Counted from the first letter of the stretch, positions 8,024-19,739 are shown. The stretch is DNA of 64,000 bases from Streptomyces sp. CB03234 (GCF_001905885.1 NZ_LIYH01000006.1:434001-498000); one strand, 5' to 3'. The notes: generated by a model from the letters alone, not told the origin. Numbers and translations: made by a program.

Positions 8024-9006
8024 GCCGCGTTCGCGGCGCGGTCCTGGCGTCGGGCTTCGATCCGCTCGGCGGTCGGCCAGCGCACGTCGTACGCCCAGCC
8101 CAGCTTCTCGAACCAGCGGATCAGCCGGGCGCTGGAGTCGATCTGCCCCCGCATCACGCCGTGACGTGCACACGTCGGGTCGGCGTGGTGCAGGTTGTGC
8201 CACGACTCACCGCACGACAGCACCGCCAGCCACCACACGTTCCCGGAACGGTCCCGCGACTTGAACGGGCGCTTGCCCACCGCGTGGCAGATCGAGTTGA
8301 TCGACCACGTCACATGGTGCAGCAGCGCCACCCGCACCAGCGAGCCCCAGAAGAACGCCGTGAACGCCCCCCACCACGACATCGTCACCAGACCGCCCAC
8401 CAGCGGCGGGATCGCCAGCGACAGGACCGTCCAGCCGATGAACTGCCGCGAAATCGCCCGGATCGCCGGGTCCTTGATCAGATCCGGCGCGTACTTGGCC
8501 TGCGGCGTACGCTCCTCATCGAACATCCAGCCGATGTGCGCCCACCACAGGCCCTTCATCAGCGCCGGTACGGTCTCACCGAACCGCCACGGCGAATGCG
8601 GGTCGCCCTCCGCGTCCGAGAACTTGTGGTGCTTGCGGTGGTCCGCCACCCAGCGCACCAGCGGTCCTTCCACCGCCAGCGACCCCATGATCGCCAGCGC
8701 GATCCGCAGCGGCCGCTTCGCCTTGAACGAACCGTGCGTGAAGTAGCGGTGGAAGCCGATCGTGATGCCGTGGCAGCCGATGTAGTACATCGCCACCATC
8801 AGCCCCAGATCCAGCCAGCTCACACCCCAGCCCCAGGCCAGCGGCACCGCCGCCAGCAGGGCCAGGAAGGGCACCGTGATGAACAGCAGCAGCGTGATCT
8901 GCTCGATCGAACGCTTGCTGTCCCCGCCGAGCGTGGCGAGAGGCAGGTCCGGGGAAGCGGAAGCGGGCGGGTCCGAAGTCTCGAGCACGTCGGAGCTAGT
9001 GGTCAT
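8020..9006 (-). CDS. Acyl-CoA/fatty-acid delta-9 desaturase
   Basis: Membrane di-iron desaturase, 328 residues, introducing a double bond into fatty acyl chains. All three histidine boxes are present: HRYFTH, HRKHH and HNLHH, with hydrophobic segments between them. ATG at 9006 is preceded by AGGGGAC with good spacing; an in-frame start nine codons upstream lacks a site. First gene of a two-gene operon with the TetR regulator, divergent from ppc. Electron donor is not encoded nearby. Confidence 0.94.
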   Translation of the reverse strand: MTTSSDVLETSDPPASASPDLPLATLGGDSKRSIEQITLLLFITVPFLALLAAVPLAWGWGVSWLDLGLMVAMYYIGCHGITIGFHRYFTHGSFKAKRPLRIALAIMGSLAVEGPLVRWVADHRKHHKFSDAEGDPHSPWRFGETVPALMKGLWWAHIGWMFDEERTPQAKYAPDLIKDPAIRAISRQFIGWTVLSLAIPPLVGGLVTMSWWGAFTAFFWGSLVRVALLHHVTWSINSICHAVGKRPFKSRDRSGNVWWLAVLSCGESWHNLHHADPTCARHGVMRGQIDSSARLIRWFEKLGWAYDVRWPTAERIEARRQDRAANAA

Positions 9007-9043
9007 GGAGTCCCCTGGGGGTGAGGGATACAACGGAAGCAGT

Positions 9044-9073
9044 GGCTACGGTTCCGTAACCTACGGCGACGTA
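9044..9073. promoter_or_regulatory. Tandem operator candidate before the desaturase operon
   Basis: GGCTACGGTTCCGTAACC (9044-9061) is an 18-bp near-perfect inverted repeat around TACGG-N2-CCGTA. A second, weaker repeat (TACGGCGACGTA, 9062-9073) follows directly. The pair is 38-67 bp upstream of the desaturase start and 145 bp from ppc, so it could block the desaturase promoter. Binding by the operon's TetR protein is inferred. Confidence 0.65.
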
Positions 9074-9217
9074 AGTATGGCAGCGGTTCGGCACGCGGCA
9101 AGAGGCCTGCGGACGGCCCGCCAGAAGGGGCACCTATCCTGGTTGTCGTCGGACAGCGCGGTCCGCAGCCTCCAGTACCCCTCCAGACGTGCTCAAACAC
9201 TGCAAGGAGCCGCACCT

Positions 9218-11947
<2,730 letters not shown>

Positions 11948-11962
11948 CGCGCACGGACAGGA

Positions 11963-11998
11963 CGAGGGGGCGCCGGGAGTACACCGGGCGCCCCCTCG
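11963..11998 (+). terminator. Terminator after ppc
   Basis: 12-bp perfect stem (CGAGGGGGCGCC at 11963-11974 with its complement at 11987-11998), loop 12 bases, 15 bp after the ppc stop and before the convergent LAETG gene; it can serve both. Confidence 0.8.
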
Positions 11999-12013
11999 CG
12001 CGTCACAGGGGGA

Positions 12014-12733
12014 TCAGGGCTGCTTCTTGGCCCTGCCGAGACGGGACACCAGGAAGGCGCCGCCCGCGACGAGCGCGGCCGCGATGGCGGCGAGGACGCC
12101 GACAGGGGCGGAACTGCCGGTCTCGGCGAGGTCGCCGCCGGCGGAGCCGTTCGGGGCGGGGGCGGCGGGCGCGGACGACGCGCCGGCGGCCGCGGCGGGA
12201 GCGGCCGGGGCATCCGCCGACGCCTCCGAGGAAGGCCGCTCACCGGGCTCCTCGGTGTCCGGCTTCCCGGCACCGGCCTCCGAGCCGCCGGTTCCGGAGC
12301 CGCCGTGCTCAGCGCCGCCGGGCTCGGCGTCGCACGCGGACCAGAAGACCTTCTGCTTGGCACGGCCGTTCTCGCCGTCGAAGGTCCAGAACAGCTTGTA
12401 ATGACCGTCGGGCAGGGTCAGGTCGCCGGTACGACCGTGCCCGGAGCCGTCCAGCGTCAGCGAACCGGACTCGACCGTTTCGCCCTTGACGCCGGCAGTC
12501 GGCGCCCAGGCCTCGATGTGCCAGTCGACCTCCTGGCCGCCGTCGAAACCGAAGGCATCGAGGTAGAAGGCGCACACATGAGGTTCGTTCTTACGGAGCT
12601 CCTCACCGGTCGCGGCATCGTGAATCTTCACGGTGCCGTTGTCGCCGGGAGGGGTGGCCCAGGCGGTGAAGGGAAACAGAAGGGAACAGGCCGCGGCCGT
12701 CACCAGCACGCTACTGGGCGTGAGAATGCGCAT
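12014..12733 (-). CDS. Secreted cell-wall protein with LAETG sortase signal
   Basis: 239 residues. Signal peptide at 1-26 (MRILTPSSVLVTAAACSLLF, cut after TAWA), a globular part of about 110 residues with two cysteines (VCAFYLDAFGFDGGQEVDWHI ... WSACDAEPG pattern), a Ser/Ala/Pro/Gly-rich wall-spanning linker, then LAETG, a hydrophobic helix and RLGRAKKQP. LAXTG is the recognition site of class E sortases, which also anchor long chaplins in Streptomyces. Function of the globular part unknown. Start chosen to give a proper signal peptide; the ribosome site is weak. Confidence 0.85.
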   Translation of the reverse strand: MRILTPSSVLVTAAACSLLFPFTAWATPPGDNGTVKIHDAATGEELRKNEPHVCAFYLDAFGFDGGQEVDWHIEAWAPTAGVKGETVESGSLTLDGSGHGRTGDLTLPDGHYKLFWTFDGENGRAKQKVFWSACDAEPGGAEHGGSGTGGSEAGAGKPDTEEPGERPSSEASADAPAAPAAAAGASSAPAAPAPNGSAGGDLAETGSSAPVGVLAAIAAALVAGGAFLVSRLGRAKKQP

Positions 12734-12894
12734 GGGCAGTCCAACGTGAGAGGGGGAGGGGCCGTGGGGGGCGGCTGAAGCTTCGTGTGACTGACTGAAC
12801 CCCGTCAAGACACTCGGCGCCACAGACCCGCTCACCCGCATAACGATTGGGTGAATGCCCCATTCCGCTTCCGTCGGAGCGGCTCCACCCCGCA

Positions 12895-13362
12895 TCACAA
12901 CGCGAAGAACGTCCCCACCAACAGTGCCCCGCCCACCGACGCCGACACCCACGCCAGCCGCGGCAACCGCATCCCCCCACCGATCACCAACGCCGCCAGC
13001 AACAGCGCCCCACCCAACGGCAACCACGCGTGCAGCCCACCCGGCCAGCCCGTCCGCACCAGCTCCGTCGTGTCGGGCCTGACCACCACCGGATACCGGC
13101 CGCCCTTCTCCACCGCCACCGAACGGTCGATCGTCATGTCCGTACGCGGCCCGGCCGGCCCCTCCGGGTCATACCGCCCCGTACACACATCCGCCGAACA
13201 ACCCGTGACCGTCAGAGTGCCGTGCTCACGGCCCTTCGACAGCAGCACATGCTGCGCCGTCCCCCACGACGCCCACGTCCCCGCCACCACCAGCAGCAGA
13301 GCGACCAGCGCCATCGCGGCACCACGGGCATACGGGAGGACAGAAGTCCGCTTCTTGCTCAT
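12895..13362 (-). CDS. Membrane protein of unknown function
   Basis: 155 residues with three predicted membrane helices (about 16-34, 112-131 and 135-154) and an extracytoplasmic loop of about 75 residues containing a Cys pair (VTGCSADVCTG) that could form a disulfide. GAGGA lies 9 bases before the ATG. It follows pth on the same strand after 54 bp and may be cotranscribed with it. I do not recognise the family. Confidence 0.75.
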   Translation of the reverse strand: MSKKRTSVLPYARGAAMALVALLLVVAGTWASWGTAQHVLLSKGREHGTLTVTGCSADVCTGRYDPEGPAGPRTDMTIDRSVAVEKGGRYPVVVRPDTTELVRTGWPGGLHAWLPLGGALLLAALVIGGGMRLPRLAWVSASVGGALLVGTFFAL

Positions 13363-13416
13363 GGGGCGCGATCCTCAAGCACATGACCGCGCCCGGTCAA
13401 TCCCGAACCCCGACGG

Positions 13417-14013
13417 TCAGGAGTTGTACGTCGACTGCGCCCGCTCCAGACCCTCGATCACCAGGCACTCGACCGCGTCGGCCGCCCGGTCCACGAGATA
13501 GCCCAGCTCCTTGCGCTCCGCCGACGAGAAGTCCTTCAGCACGAAATCGGCGACCTGCATCCGGCCCGGCGGACGCCCGATCCCGAACCGCACCCGGTGG
13601 TAGTCCGAGCCCATCGCCTTCGTCATCGACTTCAGACCGTTGTGACCGTTGTCACCGCCGCCCAGCTTCAGCCGCAACATCCCGTAATCGATGTCCAGCT
13701 CGTCATGGACCGCAACGATCTGCGCCGTAGGCACCTTGTAGAAATCCCGCAACGCGGTCACCGGACCACCCGACAGGTTCATGTACGACATCGGCTTGGC
13801 CAGGATCACCCGCCGGTTCGCCGGCCCCGGAGGACCGATACGGCCCTCCACGACCTGCGCCTGCGCCTTGCCCGCCCGTTTGAACTTCCCACCGATCCGC
13901 TCCGCGAGGAGATCGGCCACCATGAACCCGACATTGTGCCGGTTCCCGGCGTACTCCGGCCCCGGGTTGCCCAGACCCACGATGAGCCAGGGGGCGCTGG
14001 CGTCGGTCGTCAT
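13417..14013 (-). CDS. pth: Peptidyl-tRNA hydrolase
   Basis: Releases peptides from prematurely dropped peptidyl-tRNA. 198 residues. Family motifs: LIVGLGNPGPEYAGNRHNVGF (catalytic histidine in RHN near residue 26), KPMSYMNLSG, VHDELDIDYG and GGGDNGHNGLKSM. A good ribosome site precedes the ATG. It lies downstream of rplY, the usual bacterial neighbour, but separated from it by a strong hairpin at 14046-14077. Confidence 0.96.
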   Translation of the reverse strand: MTTDASAPWLIVGLGNPGPEYAGNRHNVGFMVADLLAERIGGKFKRAGKAQAQVVEGRIGPPGPANRRVILAKPMSYMNLSGGPVTALRDFYKVPTAQIVAVHDELDIDYGMLRLKLGGGDNGHNGLKSMTKAMGSDYHRVRFGIGRPPGRMQVADFVLKDFSSAERKELGYLVDRAADAVECLVIEGLERAQSTYNS

Positions 14014-14045
14014 GTCCTTGCGTCTCCTCGCGTACGAACAGGGAA

Positions 14046-14077
14046 ACGGGGTGGCGGGCCGCAGCCCGCCACCCCGT
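14046..14077 (-). terminator. Hairpin between rplY and pth
   Basis: Perfect 13-bp stem (ACGGGGTGGCGGG and complement) extendable to 14 bp with a 4-base loop, 20 bp behind the rplY stop; read on the minus strand it is followed by TTT. Either a terminator for rplY or an attenuator that lowers pth expression. Confidence 0.75.
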
Positions 14078-14097
14078 CAAGCACAGCCCAGGACGGC

Positions 14098-14691
14098 TCA
14101 GGCCTCGGCGGCCTCTTCGCCCTCAGCGGCCTCGCCCGCCGGCTCCTCGGCCTGCGCGGCCAGGACCTGCAGAACGACAGTGTCGCCCTCGACGGTGAGC
14201 GTGGTGCCCTTCGGCAGCGGGATGTCCTTCGCCAGCACGGAAGCACCGGCCTCCAGGCCCTCCACGGAGACCGTGACCGACTCGGGGATGTGCGTGGCCT
14301 CGGCCTCGACCGGCAGCGCGTTCAGAACGTGCTCCAGCAGGTTCCCACCCGGGGCCAGCTCACCCTCGGTGTGGACCGGGATCTCCACGTTGACCTTCTC
14401 GCCACGCTGGACGAGCTGCAGGTCGACGTGCTCCAGGAAACCCTTCAGCGGGTCGCGCTGCACGTCCTTCGGGATGGCCAGCTCGGTCGACTTGCCGTCG
14501 ATGTCCAGGGAGATCAGGACGTTCGGCGTACGCAGCGCCAGCAGCAGCTCGTGACCCGGCAGCGTCAGGTGGATCGGGTCCGAGCCGTGGCCGTAGAGAA
14601 CACCCGGGACCTGGTTCGCACGGCGGATACGGCGGGCAGCGCCCTTGCCGAACTCGGTACGGGTCGAAGCGGTGAGCTTCACCTCGGACAT
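14098..14691 (-). CDS. rplY: Ribosomal protein bL25, CTC (general stress) form
   Basis: 197 residues: N-terminal L25 domain binding 5S rRNA (MSEVKLTASTRTEFGKGAARRIR, GVLYGHG) and the C-terminal CTC/TL5 beta domain found in the longer form, ending in an acidic Ala/Glu tail. ATG 14691 is preferred because AGGAG stands 5 bases before it; a GTG two codons earlier has no room for a ribosome site. Confidence 0.95.
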   Translation of the reverse strand: MSEVKLTASTRTEFGKGAARRIRRANQVPGVLYGHGSDPIHLTLPGHELLLALRTPNVLISLDIDGKSTELAIPKDVQRDPLKGFLEHVDLQLVQRGEKVNVEIPVHTEGELAPGGNLLEHVLNALPVEAEATHIPESVTVSVEGLEAGASVLAKDIPLPKGTTLTVEGDTVVLQVLAAQAEEPAGEAAEGEEAAEA

Positions 14692-14852
14692 ATGCACTCC
14701 TCGTAAATGTCAGACGGATCAACGGTCGTGGGGTCACCCGGCCACGACTGGACTTGGCCTGCTACGAAGAGCGCGTCGATAACGGACCGCCACACCGTCC
14801 ACCGGTGCGGCCTCCCTCGCCGAGCAACTACACCAGTCTAACGGAACGCGAA

Positions 14853-14883
14853 AGCCGCCCCGACCGGAACGGCCGAGGCGGCT
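14853..14883 (-). terminator. Terminator after prs
   Basis: AGCCGCC / GGCGGCT arms enclosing a partly paired CG-rich middle, 13 bp after the prs stop; on the minus strand it runs into TTTCG. The rest of the gap to 14691 holds the rplY promoter region. Confidence 0.7.
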
Positions 14884-14896
14884 CTCACACCACGTA

Positions 14897-15874
14897 CTAG
14901 CCCTGCTCCTCGAAGAGGCTCGTCACCGAACCGTCCTCGAAGACCTCACGCACCGCACGGGCGATCGTCGGCGCCATCGACAGCACCGTGATCTTGTCCA
15001 GCTCCAGCTCACCCGGCGTCGGCAGGGTGTTCGTCAGCACGAACTCACTGACCTTCGAGTTCTTCAGCCGGTCCGCCGCCGGACCCGACAGGATGCCGTG
15101 CGTCGCGGTGACGATGACATCCTCCGCGCCATTGGCGAACAGCGCCTCCGCAGCCGCGCAGATCGTGCCACCCGTGTCGATCATGTCGTCCACCAGGACA
15201 CACACCCGGCCCCGGACCTCACCGACCACCTCGTGGACCGTCACCTGGTTCGCCACGTCCTTGTCGCGACGCTTGTGCACGATCGCCAGCGGCGCGTCCA
15301 GCCGGTCGCACCAGCGGTCGGCCACCCGCACCCGGCCGGCGTCCGGAGAGACGATCGTCAGCTTGTTCCGGTCGACCTTCGCACCCACGTAGTCCGCCAG
15401 CACCGGCAGCGCCGACAGGTGGTCCACCGGGCCGTCGAAGAAGCCCTGGATCTGATCCGTGTGCAGGTCGACCGTGAGGATGCGGTCGGCACCCGCGCAC
15501 TTCAGCATGTCCGCGACCAGACGGGCCGAGATCGGCTCACGGCCACGGTGCTTCTTGTCCTGCCGGGCATAGCCGTACGACGGAATGATCACCGTGATGC
15601 TCCGGGCCGAAGCCCGCTTCAGAGCATCGATCATGATCAACTGCTCCATGATCCACTTATTGATGGGAGCCGTGTGGCTCTGCATCAAGAAGCAGTCCGC
15701 ACCACGCGCCGACTCCTGGAAACGAACGTAGATCTCACCATTGGCGAAGTCGAAAGCCTTCGTCGGCACGAGGCCGACACCCAACTGGTGCGCAACCTCC
15801 TCGGCCAGCTCGGGGTGGGCGCGGCCGGAGAAGAGCATCAGCTTCTTCTCGCCGGTCGTCTTGATCCCGGTCAC
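14897..15874 (-). CDS. prs: Ribose-phosphate pyrophosphokinase
   Basis: Makes PRPP from ribose-5-phosphate and ATP for nucleotide, His and Trp synthesis. 325 residues, class I. Motifs: KLMLFSGRAHPELA, the flexible-loop YARQDKKHRGREPISA, DLHTDQIQGFFD, and the PRPP-binding VLVDDMIDTGGT near residue 225. GTG start with AGGAG 8 bases upstream. Directly downstream of glmU (108-bp gap), the common gram-positive arrangement supplying cell-wall and nucleotide precursors. Confidence 0.96.
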   Translation of the reverse strand: MTGIKTTGEKKLMLFSGRAHPELAEEVAHQLGVGLVPTKAFDFANGEIYVRFQESARGADCFLMQSHTAPINKWIMEQLIMIDALKRASARSITVIIPSYGYARQDKKHRGREPISARLVADMLKCAGADRILTVDLHTDQIQGFFDGPVDHLSALPVLADYVGAKVDRNKLTIVSPDAGRVRVADRWCDRLDAPLAIVHKRRDKDVANQVTVHEVVGEVRGRVCVLVDDMIDTGGTICAAAEALFANGAEDVIVTATHGILSGPAADRLKNSKVSEFVLTNTLPTPGELELDKITVLSMAPTIARAVREVFEDGSVTSLFEEQG

Positions 15875-15982
15875 AGCACTGTCTCCTCAGACGTGTCCTC
15901 TGGCCGCGACCACTTTCGCGCGAACCAGCCGAATTTGTGTGCACGTATCACGGTACGCCGAGTTCGACGCACCCGTTTCCGG

Positions 15983-17434
15983 TCAGTCCTCGTCAGGGCC
16001 CTGCTCGGAGGCCGCCGCAGCCGCCTGCGCCGCGGCACTGCCGGGCCGCTTCCGCGCGACCCAACCCTCGATATTCCGCTGCTGGCCACGGGCGACAGCG
16101 AGCGAACCCGGCGGCACATCCTTCGTGATCACCGACCCCGCCGCGGTGTACGCCCCGTCCCCGACCGTGACAGGAGCCACAAACATGTTGTCCGAGCCGG
16201 TACGGCAGTGCGAACCGATCGTCGTGTGGTGCTTGCTCTCACCGTCATAGTTCACGAACACGCTGGCCGCACCGATGTTGGTGTACTCACCGATCGTCGC
16301 ATCACCGACATACGACAGATGCGGAACCTTCGACCCCTCGCCGACCTTCGCGTTCTTCATCTCCACATACGTACCGGCCTTCGCCTTCAGCCCCAGCCGC
16401 GTACCCGGACGCAAATACGCGTACGGCCCCACCGACGCCGCCTCACCGACCTCCGCGCCGTCCGACACCGTGTTGTCCACCCGGGCACCCCGGCCGACCT
16501 TCGTGTCCTTCAGCCGGCTGTTCGGACCCACCTCGGCGTCCTCCGCCAGATGCGTCGAACCCAGCAGAATCGTGTTCGGATGCACGATCACATCCCGCTC
16601 GAACGTCACCGTCACGTCCACGAACACCGACGCCGGGTCCACGACCGTCACGCCCTCCATCATGGCCCGCTCCAGCAACCGCCGATTCAGCAGCGCCCGC
16701 GCCTCCGCCAGCTGCACCCGGTTGTTGATCCCCAGGATCTCCCGGTGATCCCCCGCCACCGACGCCCCCACCCGGTGCCCCGCCTCACGCAGGATCCCGA
16801 GGACATCGGTGAGGTACTCCTCACCCTGACTGTTGTCCGTCCGCACCTTCCCCAGCGCGTCCGCGAGCAGCTTCCCGTCGAACGCGAACACCCCGGAGTT
16901 GATCTCCCGGATCGCCCGCTGGGCCTCCGTCGCGTCCTTGTGCTCCACGATCGCCGTCACGGCGTCGCTCTCCGGGTCCCGGATGATCCGCCCGTACCCG
17001 GTCGAGTCCGGCACCTCGGCGGTCAGCACCGTCACGGCGTTGCCATCGGCGGCATGCGTCCGCGCGAGAGCGGTCAGCGTCTCCCCGGACAGCAGCGGAG
17101 TGTCCCCGCACACCACGACCACAGTCCCGTCCAGCGCCTGCGCCCCCAGCTCCTCCAGAGCCATGCGCACGGCATGACCGGTGCCGTTCTGCTCGTGCTG
17201 GACGGCGGTACGGGTGCCGGCGTAGTGCTCGTCGAGGTGCGCGGTGACCTGCTCACGGGCGTGCCCGACCACGACACACAGGTGCGCGGGGTCCAGCTCG
17301 CGTGCGGCGGAGACGACGTGTCCGACGAGCGAGCGCCCGCAGATCTGATGCAGGACCTTGGGTGTCTTCGACTTCATGCGGGTGCCCTCACCCGCTGCGA
17401 GGACGACGACGGCTGCCGGGCGGTTGGCGCTCAC
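15983..17434 (-). CDS. glmU: Bifunctional GlcNAc-1-P uridyltransferase / GlcN-1-P acetyltransferase
   Basis: Last two steps to UDP-GlcNAc. 483 residues. N-terminal nucleotidyltransferase with AAGEGTRMKSKTPKVLH (residues 13-29) and QNGTGHAV, CGDTPLL; C-terminal left-handed beta helix of hexapeptide repeats with the acetyltransferase RPG, NAKVGEGSKVPHLSYVGDA and NIGAASVFVNYDG motifs (catalytic histidine in PHL). The Ala-rich tail after residue 455 is a typical actinobacterial extension. GTG start. Forms a transcription unit with prs. Confidence 0.97.
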   Translation of the reverse strand: MSANRPAAVVVLAAGEGTRMKSKTPKVLHQICGRSLVGHVVSAARELDPAHLCVVVGHAREQVTAHLDEHYAGTRTAVQHEQNGTGHAVRMALEELGAQALDGTVVVVCGDTPLLSGETLTALARTHAADGNAVTVLTAEVPDSTGYGRIIRDPESDAVTAIVEHKDATEAQRAIREINSGVFAFDGKLLADALGKVRTDNSQGEEYLTDVLGILREAGHRVGASVAGDHREILGINNRVQLAEARALLNRRLLERAMMEGVTVVDPASVFVDVTVTFERDVIVHPNTILLGSTHLAEDAEVGPNSRLKDTKVGRGARVDNTVSDGAEVGEAASVGPYAYLRPGTRLGLKAKAGTYVEMKNAKVGEGSKVPHLSYVGDATIGEYTNIGAASVFVNYDGESKHHTTIGSHCRTGSDNMFVAPVTVGDGAYTAAGSVITKDVPPGSLAVARGQQRNIEGWVARKRPGSAAAQAAAAASEQGPDED

Positions 17435-17527
17435 GGGAATGCCCTTCGGCTTCGGGTGGTGGACACCCGCAGGATACCGGGGGGTTTCGGAGCGGAAATG
17501 AGGGCGGGGGGCTATGGAAACGAGGGC

Positions 17528-17553
17528 GGGTCCTGACGGTTAGGTCAGGACCC
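17528..17553 (-). terminator. Terminator downstream of tRNA-Gln
   Basis: Perfect 10-bp stem (GGGTCCTGAC, loop ggttag, complement) 12 bp beyond the tRNA 3' end, in the gap before glmU. Confidence 0.75.
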
Positions 17554-17565
17554 GAACTTTCGAAG

Positions 17566-17636
17566 CTCCCGGGGGAGGACTCGAACCCCCATGATCAGAA
17601 CCAAAATCTGACGTCTTGCCCTTAGACGACCCGGGA
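17566..17636 (-). tRNA. tRNA-Gln (anticodon UUG)
   Basis: 71-base cloverleaf on the minus strand: acceptor TCCCGGG / CCCGGGA with discriminator G, D stem GTCT/AGAC, anticodon stem TCAGA/TCTGA with loop TTTTGGT (anticodon TTG), 4-base variable loop, T stem GGGGG/CCTCC with TTCGAGT loop. CCA is not encoded. Reads CAA. Confidence 0.95.
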
Positions 17637-17642
17637 TGGGCT

Positions 17643-18255
17643 TTATGTCCGATTCCCCGATCCGGGTGCGGACGCAGCCCCTACTATGCCGTACCAGCAG
17701 CCTTCGATGCGACGGTAGAGATCGACGCTTTGGACGACGCGAATGACGAGACAGCCGTGATAGTCAGGGCCGACGTTTTTCCGGTTGGTCTTGGGGTTGT
17801 GCTTCTTGAGCGTCGTCCGGCTCAGTGCGGACACCTCCTCGCCGACGATGTGCGCCCAGAAGGCCTCCGCCTTGCTGACGTCGGCGGATTCGTGAACGTG
17901 TACGTGATAACGCAACTGCTCTCGCCGTACACCGAGAAGGCGCAGCCAGGACAGGAAGACTCTGATCATGTCGGGGTCGCTGTTGATGAAGGTGACCCGC
18001 TCCTGTGGGCGATGCGCCTTGGACTTGGTGCCCTCGGCCCAGTAGAGGGCCGTGCCGACCAGCAGCAGCTCGCGGTCCGTCATGTCGCCTACCGCATTCG
18101 CGGCTGCCGTCTTGGCCTCCTGCCGTTCGGATGTCGTTGTTGTGGACGCCCAGGCGGTCGCGGATCTGGCGACGGCTGAGCCCCTCGCGGCGCAGCGTGA
18201 TGGCCTGCCGGCGCAGGCTTTCGAAGTCGGCGTATTTGCCGATGGCGGTTGTCAC
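17643..18255 (-). pseudogene. Decayed HTH-containing protein gene, internal deletion
   Basis: From ATG 18255 the sequence encodes an N-terminal helix-turn-helix-like stretch (IGKYADFESLRRQAITLRRE ... SRRQIRDRLGVHNND) that then leaves frame at about 18130. The C-terminal part continues in another frame from roughly 18130 (ERQEAKTAAANAVGDMTDREL ... LYRRIEGCWYGIVG) to a TAA at 17643. From memory of the family found widely in Streptomyces, intact proteins have a second HTH-type segment of about 90 residues between these parts; here it is missing, so a deletion with frameshift best explains the pair of frames. The gene ends 6 bp from the tRNA-Gln 5' end. A short product starting at ATG 18083 is still possible. 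Confidence 0.75.
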
Positions 18256-18410
18256 GGTGACAGGTTCGTCCGGAAAGTGGGCGTCCGGGTCGAATGTGCG
18301 GGCGATTCACGTGTTCGAGGGATCAACGTGTGTTTCGGGGGCGGATCGGGCGGGTCTGTGCTGCCGGGCTCGCCGGAAAATGGGTGGCAGGCGCCCGTAG
18401 GCTGGGAGAC

Positions 18411-19739
18411 ATGACCACAACGGGGGCACACCAGGACGCTGCGGGCGCGACCGCCCGTGGCTGGTGGTGGTGGGGGCGGCGCCGTAGTGCGGTGCTGGAT
18501 GTGACGTTGGGGGCCGTGTCGGCCCTGGAGTGTGCGGCCGAGGGGGTCGGGTTCGCGGATTACGCCGCGCTGCCCGTGCCGGTCGGGGTGCTGTTCGGTC
18601 TGGTCGTGGGGGCGGCGCTCGTGGTGCGGCGGCGGTGGCCGATCGCCGTCGTGCTGGTCTCGATCGCGATCACGCCGGCCGAGATGGGTTACCTCATGGG
18701 CATCGTCGGGCTGTATACGCTCGCCGCCTCGGAGGTGCCCCGGCGGATCATCGCCGTGCTGGCGGGGATGTCGCTGGTCGCGGTGTTGATCGTGACGTTC
18801 GTGCGGCTGCGGCAGGACATCGGGTCGGCCGAGTTCGATCCGGGGCCGTGGTACGTGCCGTTGATGGCCGTGATCTTTTCGCTGGGGCTGAACGCCCCGC
18901 CTGTGCTGTTCGGGCTCTACATAGGGGCGCGGCGGCGGTTGATGGAGAGCTTGCGGGAGCGGGCGGACAGCTTGGAGCAGGAGCTGTCGCTGCTGGCGGA
19001 CCGGGCGGAGCAGCGGGCGCAGATGGCGCGTACGGAGGAGCGGACGCGGATCGCGCGGGAGATGCATGACGTGGTGGCGCACCGGGTGAGTCTGATGGTG
19101 GTGCATGCGGCGGCGCTGCAGGCGGTGGCGTTGAAGGATCCGCAGAAGGCGGCGAAGAACGCGGCGCTGGTGGGGGACATGGGGCGGCAGGCGCTGACGG
19201 AGTTGCGGCAGATGCTGGGGGTGTTGCGGGCGGGGGAGGCCGCTCCTGTGCGGGAGGCGGTGCCGTTGGCGGCGGTGGGGCGTGCGGCGGCTGCGGCTGC
19301 TTCGGCGGTGGAGGCGGTGGGGGCGGAGGGGGAGCCGTGTCTGGACGCTGTGGAGGAGTTGGTGGAGCAGTCGCGGCAGGCGGGGATGGTGGTGGAGTTG
19401 CAGGTGATGGGGGAGGCGCGGGCGTATGGGCCGCAGGTGGAGCGGACGGCGTACCGGGTGGTGCAGGAGGGGCTGACGAACGTCCACAAGCATGCGGCGG
19501 GCGCGGAGGTGGTGGTGCGGCTGGCGCATCGGGCTGGTGAGGTGGCGATGCAGGTGGAGAACGGTCCGGTGGACGGTAAGGCGGCGGATGCGGGGCTGGG
19601 GCTGCCGAGCGGCGGTAATGGCCTGGTGGGGATGCGGGAGCGGGTGACGTCGCTGGGTGGGGTGTTTGTGGCGGGCCCGACGGAGGAGGGTGGGTTCAGG
19701 GTGTCGGCGGTGTTGCCGGCTCCTGTCAGGGGGATGTGA
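18411..19739 (+). CDS. Orphan sensor histidine kinase (NarL-partner type)
   Basis: 442 residues. Up to six short membrane helices in the first 180 residues, a coiled segment (LRERADSLEQELSLLADRAEQ), HisKA_3 dimerisation domain with RIAREMHDVVAHRVS (phospho-acceptor H219) and an HATPase domain with the N box (VVQEGLTNVHKHA) and G box (GNGLVGMRERV). GGGAG precedes ATG 18411. Such kinases usually lie beside a LuxR-type response regulator; none is next to this one, and the following genes are on the other strand. The 3' end overlaps the SUKH-3 gene by 14 bp. The gene is rich in GTG/GGG-type codons in its second half. Confidence 0.93.
   Translation: MTTTGAHQDAAGATARGWWWWGRRRSAVLDVTLGAVSALECAAEGVGFADYAALPVPVGVLFGLVVGAALVVRRRWPIAVVLVSIAITPAEMGYLMGIVGLYTLAASEVPRRIIAVLAGMSLVAVLIVTFVRLRQDIGSAEFDPGPWYVPLMAVIFSLGLNAPPVLFGLYIGARRRLMESLRERADSLEQELSLLADRAEQRAQMARTEERTRIAREMHDVVAHRVSLMVVHAAALQAVALKDPQKAAKNAALVGDMGRQALTELRQMLGVLRAGEAAPVREAVPLAAVGRAAAAAASAVEAVGAEGEPCLDAVEELVEQSRQAGMVVELQVMGEARAYGPQVERTAYRVVQEGLTNVHKHAAGAEVVVRLAHRAGEVAMQVENGPVDGKAADAGLGLPSGGNGLVGMRERVTSLGGVFVAGPTEEGGFRVSAVLPAPVRGM

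Noticed and set aside
17566..18255. Integrated element at tRNA-Gln
   Set aside because: No integrase, no second copy of the tRNA 3' end and no att-like repeat were seen; only one damaged gene is present.
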